NCBI GenBank assembly: GCA_047629355.1
Contig: JBLHWU010000152.1
Span: 1-16,044, forward strand
Direction of reading: 5' to 3'
DNA: 16,044 bases
From: CAYUNA01 sp047629355
GTDB lineage: Bacteria; Bacteroidota; Bacteroidia; Chitinophagales; Saprospiraceae
Part shown: positions 7,449-14,086 of the stretch, in pieces
Layout of the letters: each line of letters opens with the position of its first letter
Position numbering within the stretch: position 1 is the first letter of the stretch
Notes under the pieces: generated by a model
The model's database searches: none
What the model was told of the DNA's origin: nothing
Seen by the model: only the letters and a program-made list of their open reading frames with translations
Program-made: the position numbers and the translations under genes

Positions 7449-8696
7449 TCAATTCCTTTCTTCCCAAATCACTGATAAATTCACAATCGTCTCCACTGCT
7501 TTGTGCATATCCTGCACCGACACCCATTCTTGCTTGGAATGAAATGCATGTTCGCCCGCAAAAATATTCGGACACGGCAGACCCATAAAGGATAAGCGCG
7601 AGCCATCCGTACCGCCACGAATGCTATTTGGTTTCGGTGTGACACCTGTTCTTTTGATAGCTTCCAAAGCATTGGCGACCACTTGTGGGTGTTTATCCAA
7701 TACTTTTTTCATATTTCGATACTGCTCCGTTACGATGAATTCTGCCGTGGAATTTGGATAATCCATCATCACTTCCTTCATGATACTTTTCAAAAAAGCC
7801 TCATGGTCTCCCAATTTTTTATCAGCAAAATCTCGGATAATGAAAACTAATTTCGCTGACTCTACTGTACCGTCACTGCTAATGGTATGAATAAATCCTT
7901 CTTTGCCTTCCGTGGTTTCTGGCGACAAACGATCTTTAGGTAGCTTCGCTAAAATCTCCCCTGCTGCCCGTACTGCACTTTCCAATTTACCTTTCGCAAA
8001 ACCTGGATGTGCACTCACCCCATTTATATTAATCGTAACGGCATCCGCTGAAAAAGTTTCATCTTCCAAAGAACCCAATTGCTCGCCATCTATGGTGTAA
8101 CCAAAATCTGCACCTAGCTTTTTCATATCCACATGATCAACGCCGTGACCAATTTCTTCATCAGGCGTGAAGAGAATACGAACTTTTCCGTGCTTGATTT
8201 CAGGGTGATTGATGAGGTGATGAGCTGCGTCCATGATTTCAGATAGTCCCGCTTTATTGTCTGCACCAAGCAAAGTCGTCCCGCTGGCAGTGATAATATC
8301 GTTGCCAATTTGGTCTGCCAAATGTGGATGGTCAGCGATGGTCAAAATCTGCGTTGAGTCGTCGGGCAAGACAATATCCGAGCCGTCATAATTTTCATGA
8401 ATGATGGGTTTCACATTCGTACCGCTGCTATCGGGCGAAGTGTCCATGTGCGAACAAAAACAGATAACAGGGACATTTTTTTTATCGGTATTCGCAGGAA
8501 TCGTCGCATAAACGTAGCCCCATTCATCTAAATGCGCATCTTCAATGCCCATTTCCAAAAGTTCTTTGACCAATACTTTACCCAAGTCTTTTTGCTTCAT
8601 AGTAGAAGGGAAAGTCGTGGGATTGGGATTGGATTGCGTGTCAATTTTGACATATTTTATAAAACGGTCAACGCAGGTATGGTTTATTTTTATCAT
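7449..8696 (-). CDS. pepT: Peptidase T (tripeptide aminopeptidase)
   Basis: This 415-residue protein (E. coli PepT is about 408) removes N-terminal residues from tripeptides in the cytoplasm. It is an M20 metallopeptidase with two zinc ions. Visible ligands and catalytic residues are His83 and Asp85 in SHMDTSPD, Asp146 in LLGADNKAG, Glu180-Glu181 in TPDEEIGHG, Asp203 in YTIDGEQLG, and His383 in FAGEHAFHSKQEW. The dimerisation domain lies between these blocks, starting near SADAVTININGVSAHPG. RGGTDGSRLSFMGLPCPN is a typical PepT signature. The start is ATG 8696 with an AT-rich leader. A 31-bp-stem palindrome lies 18 bases upstream of the start. Confidence 0.97.
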   Translation of the reverse strand: MIKINHTCVDRFIKYVKIDTQSNPNPTTFPSTMKQKDLGKVLVKELLEMGIEDAHLDEWGYVYATIPANTDKKNVPVICFCSHMDTSPDSSGTNVKPIIHENYDGSDIVLPDDSTQILTIADHPHLADQIGNDIITASGTTLLGADNKAGLSEIMDAAHHLINHPEIKHGKVRILFTPDEEIGHGVDHVDMKKLGADFGYTIDGEQLGSLEDETFSADAVTININGVSAHPGFAKGKLESAVRAAGEILAKLPKDRLSPETTEGKEGFIHTISSDGTVESAKLVFIIRDFADKKLGDHEAFLKSIMKEVMMDYPNSTAEFIVTEQYRNMKKVLDKHPQVVANALEAIKRTGVTPKPNSIRGGTDGSRLSFMGLPCPNIFAGEHAFHSKQEWVSVQDMHKAVETIVNLSVIWEERN

Positions 8697-8713
8697 TATA
8701 ATTTAGTTGTTGC

Positions 8714-8793
8714 GTAAGGGCGTACTCTTGTGGTCGCCCAATGTGTGTGTGTATTCCAACAAACATTGGGCGACCACAAGGGTGCGCCCTTAC
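8714..8793. repeat. 80-bp palindrome upstream of pepT
   Basis: Thirty-one-base arms (8714-8744 and 8763-8793) pair over their full length around an 18-base TG-rich loop. Each arm carries GTGGTCGCCCAATGT or its complement. The only two differences are G.U pairs if plus-strand RNA is formed and A.C mismatches on the other strand. It lies in the upstream region of pepT and is not at a gene end, so it is a dispersed repeat and not a simple terminator. Confidence 0.85.
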
Positions 8794-9057
8794 ATTAATT
8801 GCAAAAAAAGCAATATTAAATGAAAATTGGCAGAACTCGAATTGGAAAGCTCTAAAAAAAGCATTTCTTTTGCGCTTCTTAACAAAATTTTAATCCATCC
8901 GTAAAGCATCGTTCCCATTTATTTAATCGTTTGTCTATTGTGGGAGTATAGTATAAAGTCTTTTTTTTTTATAAAAAAAAATGATTTTACTGAACAAATC
9001 AACCATGTGACCCTTATATAATTAAGGAGTCTTATAAATTGTAGATTATAAAAAATA

Positions 9058-9093
9058 ACCCAATCGGAAGATTATTCGAATGGGTTTTATTTT
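9058..9093 (+). terminator. Terminator-like hairpin with no upstream gene
   Basis: ACCCAATCG (9058-9066) pairs with CGAATGGGT (9077-9085) with one mismatch around a 10-base loop. An A-run precedes it and TTTTATTTT follows. It could end a short transcript starting upstream in the gene-free stretch. Its sequence would also work weakly on the minus strand. Confidence 0.45.
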
Positions 9094-9281
9094 GAATAAA
9101 TATTTAATTAATCTATTAAAACAGCGTTCGGTTTGTGGAATTTTTCAACTAACCAACTCTTGGAATTACTTTAAATAAAGTGTGTTTTAATGAAATAGTA
9201 CAGGTGATTTTTGCATTAAACATTAATCCCTTACCATTAATTATTAAGACACTTTTTTCTTAACCTAAAATGTTTTATAAC

Positions 9282-10226
9282 ATGAAGAATTTTTTGTCGC
9301 TTTTTGCAACAGCTTTTTTATTATCAGGTGTCCTATTCATGTCTTCTTGTGCAGAAGATGATACAACTACTCCAGGTGGTGGTGGTAGTGATACGACTCC
9401 AACCGTTGCTATTTCTAACGTTTCAGCTACAACTGTTGACGGTGGTTCTACGATTAGCTTCACAGTGACTGCTGCTAAAGGAACGAATGACTTGAACAGC
9501 TTTACTGTTACAGAAGATGGTGCAGTTATGGGTACTGACAGATATTCAATCACTGAATATACAGACAATAGCATTACGTTGAGTAATCCTCAGCCGTTGA
9601 GTGGAAATGATATAAGCAACTTTGTTTATAATGTAAATATTACTGTTCCTGAGGAAAATGCTGATCCAACATTGGCTGCAGATTATGTTTATGAAGTAAC
9701 CGTTGCGGATAGTAAAACCGGTACAGATTCTGACTTTGTTACAGTTACGGTAAATGCAACTGCTATTCCAGCAACTCCATTGACGAACACATTGTTCGGT
9801 ATCTTATTGAATCAAGCTGGTCCTATGGGAACTGGTGGATTGGTTTTAGGGTCAGGTGAAGGTGTTGCTTCTGCAGATGGAGATATTCGTGATATGGGTA
9901 TCGACACTGATTTGCCAAATGCAACCAACTGGAGACAGCGAATCGGACCATCAAATGGTTCTATAATGAAATTTGTAAATACAGCTTCTTTGCCAGAAGG
10001 TTTCTCTTTTGCTAATACAGATAATGTAGAAGTAATCATTGAAGCTTTTGATACAGGTAGCGAATTGACTGGTGAAGTAAATGGCTTACCAGCTACAGAT
10101 ATTGTTGAAGTAGATGATATGTTTGTAGTCCTTCAAAATGGTGTTTATTACCTATTGAGCATTGCTTCTATCGACCCAACGTCAACTGACAACAATGACA
10201 GTTACACGATTGACATTAAGCACTAA
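9282..10226 (+). CDS. Large lipoprotein with an Ig-like N-terminal region, function unknown
   Basis: From ATG 9282 the product is 314 residues (ATG 9270 would add MFYN). I prefer the inner start because the signal MKNFLSLFATAFLLSGVLFM begins there, with lipobox MSSC and Cys23. An acidic, Gly-rich linker (AEDDTTTPGGGGSD) follows, of the kind that can accompany surface-exposed lipoproteins in this phylum. Residues of roughly 40-175 are Thr/Val-rich strands that look Ig-like or cadherin-like (VYEVTVADSKTGTDSDFVTV). The C-terminal half has GILLNQAGPMGTGGLVL, IRDMGID and NNDSYTIDIKH, and is probably a second beta-rich domain. No enzyme motif is seen. Codons favour T in the third position (GGT, GCT, GTT, ACT) more than in neighbouring genes, and a strong terminator follows, so it may be highly expressed. 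Confidence 0.8.
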   Translation: MKNFLSLFATAFLLSGVLFMSSCAEDDTTTPGGGGSDTTPTVAISNVSATTVDGGSTISFTVTAAKGTNDLNSFTVTEDGAVMGTDRYSITEYTDNSITLSNPQPLSGNDISNFVYNVNITVPEENADPTLAADYVYEVTVADSKTGTDSDFVTVTVNATAIPATPLTNTLFGILLNQAGPMGTGGLVLGSGEGVASADGDIRDMGIDTDLPNATNWRQRIGPSNGSIMKFVNTASLPEGFSFANTDNVEVIIEAFDTGSELTGEVNGLPATDIVEVDDMFVVLQNGVYYLLSIASIDPTSTDNNDSYTIDIKH

Positions 10227-10263
10227 GCACGATGCTTGGTCTTTGATTCAACAATAGACTTAG

Positions 10264-10305
10264 AAAAAAGGTGGTTTCCTGTTCGCAGGATGCCACCTTT
10301 TTTTT
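10264..10305 (+). terminator. Intrinsic terminator of the lipoprotein gene
   Basis: The stem is GGTGG then TCCTG, a TTCG loop, then CAGGA and CCACC, with a 2x2 internal mismatch. AAAAAA precedes it and TTTTTTTT follows. It lies about 40 bases after the stop codon at 10226. Confidence 0.9.
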
Positions 10306-10426
10306 GTCAAAAATGACGATGCGAAATGTGCTTAATCTTTGTAGGAAAAAGAGCGGTTCTCCATAAAGATATCGAAAAGTAAAGGCGCGTTGGTAATATA
10401 ATATTGATAACAATACTTCAAAATAT

Positions 10427-10511
10427 ATAGTGCACCTCGCCTTCGGCGAGGCGGGTTATTTAGAGATAAAAACGGTTTTACAAAACCGTTTTACCCCTAA
10501 AACTCCCTTTG
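10427..10511. repeat. Two-hairpin intergenic element, copy 2
   Basis: It opens ATAGTGC, as copy 1 (4993-5082) does. Hairpin one is CCTCGCC-TTC-GGCGAGG (10435-10451). Hairpin two (10460-10500) has the inner stem CGGTTTT / AAAACCG and an imperfect outer stem with A.C mismatches and one bulge. It ends AACTCCCTTTG. Two base pairs of hairpin one differ from copy 1 on both sides and still pair. Confidence 0.75.
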
Positions 10512-10567
10512 TTTAAAATAGAAACAATCATTATAAGAGCTTCGCCAAATGATAAATTATACCCCCA

Positions 10568-10616
10568 ATAAAAAACGGGATAACAAGAATCTAAATTCCT
10601 GTTATCCCATTTTTTG
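10568..10616 (-). terminator. Bidirectional terminator serving the DUF4249-like gene
   Basis: GGGATAACA (10577-10585) pairs perfectly with TGTTATCCC (10600-10608). Inside are a 1x1 mismatch and a 4-bp GAAT/ATTC stem around CTAA. An A-run on the left and a T-run on the right let it work in both directions. It lies about 50 bases beyond the stop of the minus-strand gene. Confidence 0.85.
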
Positions 10617-10665
10617 TTTAACAAATAGCATTTAAAAAAAATGCCAAAAAGCTATCTCCTTAATA

Positions 10666-11688
10666 CTATTGCAAAAAATTAAGGTCTTTGGTCAATGACC
10701 CATTGGCTAAAGAATCACGCGAAGAGTCCGTCAATCCTCTTGTATCCAAAATCATATTGCGAGAAGCAAATATTCCGCGACCTTCACTTAGATTGGTGTA
10801 CAATGGAATATCTTGTGCACTCGTAATTCCTGTATTGGCATTCAAAATATTAAACGTCTCTTGGATTTCTTGACTACCACCAGTCACTTGAATGTCAACG
10901 CGCTTAAAAATACGCTGATAATTTTCTTTAAAAGGCACATTGGCAGCAACGAAACCAAAAAATTGAGCAGAACGAATTCCTGCATCTGAGGTAATCGTAT
11001 TCCCTCCATCATTTTCAATCTCTCCACCTATGGGTAAAACAATTGTAAAAGACGTCCGGTCACTAGGGTCAGTCACTGGGTATTCTTCGTAAGTGAACCG
11101 CAATTTAAGGTCATAAACAGGCGCAAATTCACTGGCTTTCCATCGAATTGAGGTCGGTGGATTGTTTTTAAAATCAAGGTTTTTTTTGTCACCTGTAAAA
11201 GTGAATCCTGGTGTTCGCACCTCTGCGTCCCCAACAACCGTCGTTGTAGCAGTTACAACAGGTAAGTTATCACCACGATTAATCATTAATTGCAATTCAT
11301 CCCCTGCCTCAAAATTCGCTTCTGCCCGAGAAATTTTATACAAGATATTCGGCGTATTCGCAAAATCTCCTGATTCTTTAAAAATACCTTCATCTTCGCC
11401 GTTGACCTGAGTCAAATTCAAAGTCTGGTTGCCATTCACTTGAATACTTACTGAAATATTATTGTAATATATAGAATCAGCAATCTGTGCCACTTCTACC
11501 GCACTTATTTCTGGGTCTAAAAATGCTTTTTCTACTCGGACATAATGGTTTTCATCATTGATGTCGATAAAAGCATAAACAATTGGAATGTTTTGCCAAT
11601 CTGCATTTAAGTCTAAATCATTAGAACAAGATTGCCAAAAAATAACGCCGAGAACGAGGCTTGCGAGGATTGAAATTCTGATTTTCAT
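10666..11688 (-). CDS. DUF4249-like lipoprotein
   Basis: This 340-residue envelope protein has a lipoprotein signal, MKIRISILASLVLGVIFWQS, with Cys21. The opening of the mature part, PIVYAFIDINDENHYVRVEK, resembles the start of DUF4249 proteins, which are common in Bacteroidota and often found near TonB-dependent receptors. No such receptor is in this window. The body is beta-rich (VSIQVNGNQTLNLTQVNGED, DELQLMINRGDNLPVVTATT), and the C-terminus, SLTKDLNFLQ, looks complete. The biochemical role is unknown. The family assignment is from recalled pattern, with moderate confidence. An exact -7 element lies about 80 bases upstream, and a bidirectional terminator follows. Confidence 0.8.
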   Translation of the reverse strand: MKIRISILASLVLGVIFWQSCSNDLDLNADWQNIPIVYAFIDINDENHYVRVEKAFLDPEISAVEVAQIADSIYYNNISVSIQVNGNQTLNLTQVNGEDEGIFKESGDFANTPNILYKISRAEANFEAGDELQLMINRGDNLPVVTATTTVVGDAEVRTPGFTFTGDKKNLDFKNNPPTSIRWKASEFAPVYDLKLRFTYEEYPVTDPSDRTSFTIVLPIGGEIENDGGNTITSDAGIRSAQFFGFVAANVPFKENYQRIFKRVDIQVTGGSQEIQETFNILNANTGITSAQDIPLYTNLSEGRGIFASRNMILDTRGLTDSSRDSLANGSLTKDLNFLQ

Positions 11689-11700
11689 TATATTTTATAA

Positions 11701-11720
11701 ATTTTCAAACTGTTGAAAAT
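11701..11720. repeat. Small perfect hairpin in the leader of the DUF4249-like gene
   Basis: ATTTTCAA-ACTG-TTGAAAAT is an 8-bp perfect stem with a 4-base loop, 12 bases upstream of the start codon. It is AT-only apart from one pair, so stability would be low. Confidence 0.35.
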
Positions 11721-11771
11721 GGTAAACAACTCATTTCCAATTAGTTAAAGGATTCATTGCTTTTTAATTTG

Positions 11772-11779
11772 CAAATATA
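11772..11779 (-). promoter_or_regulatory. Bacteroidota -7 element upstream of the DUF4249-like gene
   Basis: On the minus strand TATATTTG matches TAnnTTTG exactly and is followed by CAAATTA. The predicted start site is near 11765, giving a leader of roughly 75 bases. No exact -33 TTTG is present at the usual spacing. Confidence 0.5.
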
Positions 11780-11862
11780 TTGATTTTAACGCTCTAATCG
11801 CGAAAAGGCTCAATCGACAATGACTTTTCCCTGACGAAAAAGGGCTTTAATCTAAAAAAAAT

Positions 11863-11870
11863 TACTTTTG
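11863..11870 (+). promoter_or_regulatory. Bacteroidota -7 element upstream of the thioesterase
   Basis: TACTTTTG matches TAnnTTTG exactly. The predicted start site is near 11877, so the 31-nt hairpin at 11881 would lie at the very 5' end of the transcript. Confidence 0.5.
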
Positions 11871-11880
11871 CTGTCTCTTT

Positions 11881-11911
11881 CCGAAGCGGTGGGTTCTGCC
11901 CACCACTTCGG
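11881..11911. repeat. 31-nt GGTGGG/CCCACC hairpin, copy 1
   Basis: CCGAAG, a C.A mismatch, GGTGGG, a TTCTG loop, then CCCACC and CTTCGG. Two more copies with the same layout (13-base arms with one central mismatch and a 5-base loop) lie at 12440-12470 and 12488-12518. Confidence 0.8.
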
Positions 11912-11927
11912 TTTCACTTGGAAATTT

Positions 11928-11960
11928 AAATCATGGTGATTTTTAAAACCACCATGATTT
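11928..11960. repeat. Perfect 11-bp hairpin in the thioesterase leader
   Basis: AAATCATGGTG (11928-11938) pairs perfectly with CACCATGATTT (11950-11960) around an 11-base AT-rich loop. It lies 24 bases before the start codon. Confidence 0.7.
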
Positions 11961-11984
11961 GGGCATAATACTTAAACAAAAAAT

Positions 11985-12392
11985 ATGTTTACACACAAAT
12001 TTCAAAAACGCGTCCGTTACGGCGAAGTCGACCAAATGGGTTACTTGTATTATGGGAATTACGCCAGTTATTATGAAATCGGTCGAGTGGAGATGCTGCG
12101 TTCCATTGGTTTATCTTACAAAAAAATGGAGGAAGAATACCAGATTATGATGCCGGTAATGTCGCTAAATACCCGTTTTGTTCGGCCTGCACATTACGAT
12201 GAATTGTTGACGATTGCAACGACTTTGCGAAAGCTACCAGGAAAGTCTATTACCTTCCATGTTGAGATTTTTAATGAAAAGAATAAGTTGGTGAATGGTG
12301 GAAGTGTGAAGCTCTGCTTTGTGGATAAAAAGACGGGGAAGACGATTGGTGCGCCTACTTTTTTATTAGATAAGTTAGACCATTCTTTTTGA
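11985..12392 (+). CDS. Hotdog-fold acyl-CoA thioesterase (YbgC / 4-hydroxybenzoyl-CoA thioesterase family)
   Basis: This 135-residue cytoplasmic enzyme of the 4HBT hotdog superfamily hydrolyses acyl-CoA thioesters; the natural acyl group is unknown. RVRYGEVDQMGYLYYGNYASYYEIGRVE contains the family active-site pattern, with Asp16 as the expected catalytic residue and G-N-Y-x-x-Y-x-E in the central helix. The next blocks, TRFVRPAHYDELLTIATTL and GSVKLCFVDKKTGK, match hotdog strands. The length is typical. I chose ATG 11985 because the protein begins at the conserved first strand. The gene is monocistronic, with two hairpins in its leader, and converges on pdhB. Confidence 0.92.
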   Translation: MFTHKFQKRVRYGEVDQMGYLYYGNYASYYEIGRVEMLRSIGLSYKKMEEEYQIMMPVMSLNTRFVRPAHYDELLTIATTLRKLPGKSITFHVEIFNEKNKLVNGGSVKLCFVDKKTGKTIGAPTFLLDKLDHSF

Positions 12393-12439
12393 AAGAAGGC
12401 TTGAATTTGAGTGTAGAATAAAAGTTATCTTCAGAGTGT

Positions 12440-12470
12440 GGTACACGGTGGGTTCTGCCCACCGCGTACC
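12440..12470. repeat. 31-nt GGTGGG/CCCACC hairpin, copy 2
   Basis: GGTAC, an A.C mismatch, CGGTGGG, a TTCTG loop, then CCCACCG and GTACC. The outer stem differs entirely from copy 1 but still pairs. It lies 48 bases after the thioesterase stop. Confidence 0.8.
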
Positions 12471-12487
12471 TTATATTTTAAGAAAAA

Positions 12488-12518
12488 CCGAAGAGGTGGG
12501 CTGAACCCACCGCTTCGG
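12488..12518. repeat. 31-nt GGTGGG/CCCACC hairpin, copy 3 (opposite orientation)
   Basis: CCGAAG, an A.G mismatch, GGTGGG, a CTGAA loop, then CCCACC and CTTCGG. The loop is the complement of TTCAG, so this copy is inverted relative to the other two. One further A-T pair extends the stem to 12487-12519. Confidence 0.8.
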
Positions 12519-12657
12519 TAGAACTTTAAAAAATAAGTTATACTAAGTAGCGATAAAAAATAACTCCGCCAACTACCAAGTATTTCTTTTGTCCTTATTT
12601 TTTACTTTTGAAACAGTCATTATGCAGAGATAATTCCTATTTAAAAAGTAAACATCT

Positions 12658-12681
12658 TTTATCATTTCGACCGAAGTGGAG
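12658..12681. repeat. Degenerate half copy of the 7.4-kb palindrome
   Basis: This 24-base stretch, including TCGACCGAAGTGGAG, matches the left arm at 7368-7391 at 21 of 24 positions. No complementary right arm follows. Confidence 0.6.
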
Positions 12682-12738
12682 AAAAAGACCAAAATAAACG
12701 AGGATAGTTGAGGAACTTATTCTTTTACCGTTACTTAA

Positions 12739-13725
12739 TTACGCCCCTACATACAAAACTTCCTTCACCGCCTTCATAATCTTACTCGGATTCGGCATAT
12801 ACGCTTCCACAAATGTCGGTGCATACGGCAACGAAGTATCCGCAGAATTCACGCGCGTAACTGGTGCATCAAGGTAGTCAAATGCGTACTTTTGAATTTC
12901 ATAAGCCACCTCTGCGCTAACGCCTGCAAATGGCCAACTTTCATCCACCACCACCAAACGGTTCGTCTTTTTAACCGAATCAACAATAGTTTGGAAATCC
13001 AATGGACGAATCGTGCGCAAGTCAATGACCTCGGCAGAAATGCCTTCTTTCGCCAATTCATCGGCAGCTTTAAAGCATTCTATCATCATTTTATTATACG
13101 AAACGATGGTCACATCCGTACCTTCTCGTTTTACTTTTGCTTTACCGATTGGAATCAAATATTCCTCGGCTGGCACTTCGCCTTTGTGTCCATACATCAT
13201 CTCCGATTCCATGAAACAAATCGGGTCATTGTCCCGAATCGCCGCCTTCATCAATCCTTTTGAATCGTAAGGGTCGCAAGTAGAAATTACTTTCAAACCG
13301 GGACAGTTTGCCAACCAAGCCTCAAACGTCTGCGAGTGCTGTTGCGCCAATTGACCCGCCGCTCCTGAAGGACCTCGAAAAACAATCGGACAAGAAAACT
13401 GACCTGCTGATTGTGACAAGGTTTTTGCTGCATTATTTACGATTTGGTCAAATGCCAAAACGGCAAAATTCCAAGTCATAAATTCTATAATTGGACGCAA
13501 TCCATTCATCGCTGCACCAACGCCGATACCTGCAAAGCCCAACTCTGCAATCGGTGTATCAATCACACGGTCTGGACCAAATTCGTCCAACATACCCTTA
13601 CTTACTTTATAAGCGCCATTGTATTGCGCGACCTCTTCGCCCATCAAAAATACGCTTTCATCGCGGCGCATTTCTTCGCTCATTGCTTCCCGAAGGGCAT
13701 CTCGTAGTTGAATTTCTCTTGCCAT
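12739..13725 (-). CDS. pdhB: Pyruvate dehydrogenase E1 component, beta subunit
   Basis: This 328-residue subunit of the heterotetrameric E1 enzyme takes part in thiamine-diphosphate-dependent decarboxylation of pyruvate, feeding acetyl-CoA to the TCA cycle. Visible features are MGEEVAQYNGAYKVSKGM, whose Glu pair includes the cofactor-activating glutamate, DTPIAELGFAGIGVGAAMNG, FMTWNFAVLAFDQIVN, FRGPSGAAGQLAQQHSQTFE, and the transketolase C-terminal domain with VIDLRTIRPLD and VVVDESWPFAGVSAEV. I chose ATG 13725 because the family starts at M-(A)REIQLRDALREAM. A GTG at 13755 would add 10 residues encoded within a repeat. The alpha subunit and E2 are not in this window. The related 2-oxoisovalerate E1 beta is less likely given these blocks. 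Confidence 0.95.
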   Translation of the reverse strand: MAREIQLRDALREAMSEEMRRDESVFLMGEEVAQYNGAYKVSKGMLDEFGPDRVIDTPIAELGFAGIGVGAAMNGLRPIIEFMTWNFAVLAFDQIVNNAAKTLSQSAGQFSCPIVFRGPSGAAGQLAQQHSQTFEAWLANCPGLKVISTCDPYDSKGLMKAAIRDNDPICFMESEMMYGHKGEVPAEEYLIPIGKAKVKREGTDVTIVSYNKMMIECFKAADELAKEGISAEVIDLRTIRPLDFQTIVDSVKKTNRLVVVDESWPFAGVSAEVAYEIQKYAFDYLDAPVTRVNSADTSLPYAPTFVEAYMPNPSKIMKAVKEVLYVGA

Positions 13726-13747
13726 ATCTATAAGGTCTATTTTATTT

Positions 13748-13829
13748 TTAACCACTAGAATAACTCGGATTTTAAATCCGAGAAGCTTGTCTCTCAGATT
13801 TCCAATCCGAACCCAATTAGAGTGGTTAA
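13748..13829. repeat. Nested palindrome in the pdhB leader
   Basis: The outer arms share TTAACCACT (13748-13756) and AGTGGTTAA (13821-13829). Inside is a perfect 8-bp hairpin CTCGGATT-TTA-AATCCGAG (13764-13782). A related, decayed copy (CAGATT-TCC-AATCCG) lies on the other side of a central AAGCTT. The two hairpin arms resemble each other in inverted order, so the whole element is roughly symmetric. Confidence 0.7.
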
Positions 13830-13866
13830 ATTTATTTTAAAATGATTATATTTTTTTAAACGGCTG

Positions 13867-13874
13867 CAAAAGTA
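13867..13874 (-). promoter_or_regulatory. Bacteroidota -7 element upstream of pdhB
   Basis: On the minus strand TACTTTTG matches TAnnTTTG exactly and is followed by CAGCC. The leader would be about 135 bases and would include the nested palindrome at 13748-13829. Confidence 0.5.
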
Positions 13875-13937
13875 AATAGTTGTGAGGAGTATTCATAATG
13901 GAAAGCGTTTTTTTAAGGTTAATTCAACCGCTATTTT

Positions 13938-13967
13938 TTTGAGTTGCATAATTTCTACGTAACTTTG
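13938..13967 (+). promoter_or_regulatory. -33/-7 promoter of the small secreted protein gene
   Basis: TTTG (13938-13941), an 18-base spacer, then TAACTTTG (13960-13967). This is the most complete match in the window to the Bacteroidota TTTG/TAnnTTTG promoter, and it is divergent from the pdhB -7 element. The spacer is one base shorter than usual. Confidence 0.6.
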
Positions 13968-13978
13968 AGCGGTATAGG

Positions 13979-14086
13979 GAAGTCAGAAGTCAGACCGTAT
14001 TCACTGTCAGCTGTCAGAAAGCACTCTATTTTAAAACTGTAAATCATCTGACCTCATAACAGCAAGGCAGTCTGACTTCTGACCTC
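13979..14086. repeat. 108-bp inverted-repeat element built of GTCAGAA-type units
   Basis: Arms GAAGTCAGAAGTCAGAC (13979-13995) and GTCTGACTTCTGACCTC (14070-14086) pair at 16 of 17 positions. Between them CTGTCAG occurs twice in tandem (14004-14017). The element begins right after the predicted transcription start and ends 35 bases before the start codon at 14122. Confidence 0.75.

Larger units (their letters stand above)
8697..9269. other. 573-base gene-free stretch
   Basis: No credible gene is seen. The stretch holds the palindrome at 8714-8793, a poly-T/poly-A run at 8961-8980, and a terminator-like hairpin at 9058-9093 with no recognised gene reading into it. The rest is AT-rich leader for the lipoprotein gene that follows. 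No promoter match is clear enough to call. Confidence 0.5.
10227..10665. other. 439-base gene-free stretch
   Basis: This lies between convergent genes and holds no credible gene. It contains the lipoprotein terminator, the two-hairpin element at 10427-10511, and a bidirectional terminator at 10568-10616. Only AT-rich sequence remains. Confidence 0.5.
12393..12738. other. 346-base gene-free convergent stretch
   Basis: No credible gene is seen. It holds two 31-nt GGTGGG hairpins (12440-12470 and 12488-12518), an isolated TACTTTTG on the plus strand (12603-12610), and a degenerate half palindrome at 12658-12681. Confidence 0.5.

Noticed and set aside
8931..8960. Possible -33/-7 promoter (TTTG then TATAAAG) in the gene-free stretch
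   Set aside because: The downstream part does not fit TAnnTTTG, so I do not call a promoter.
4931..12430. TAAAAGTTATCT shared by 4931-4942 and 12419-12430, both just after gene ends
   Set aside because: Several shared 12-mers are expected by chance in 16 kb of AT-rich sequence, and the flanks do not match.
12892..13270. Two plus-strand open frames opposite pdhB
   Set aside because: Both are antisense to a strongly conserved pdhB sequence and have no start context or domain signature of their own.
13726..13755. Upstream GTG start for pdhB
   Set aside because: It adds 10 residues outside the family start, and the GTG lies in the outer arm of the nested palindrome. ATG 13725 fits the conserved N-terminus.
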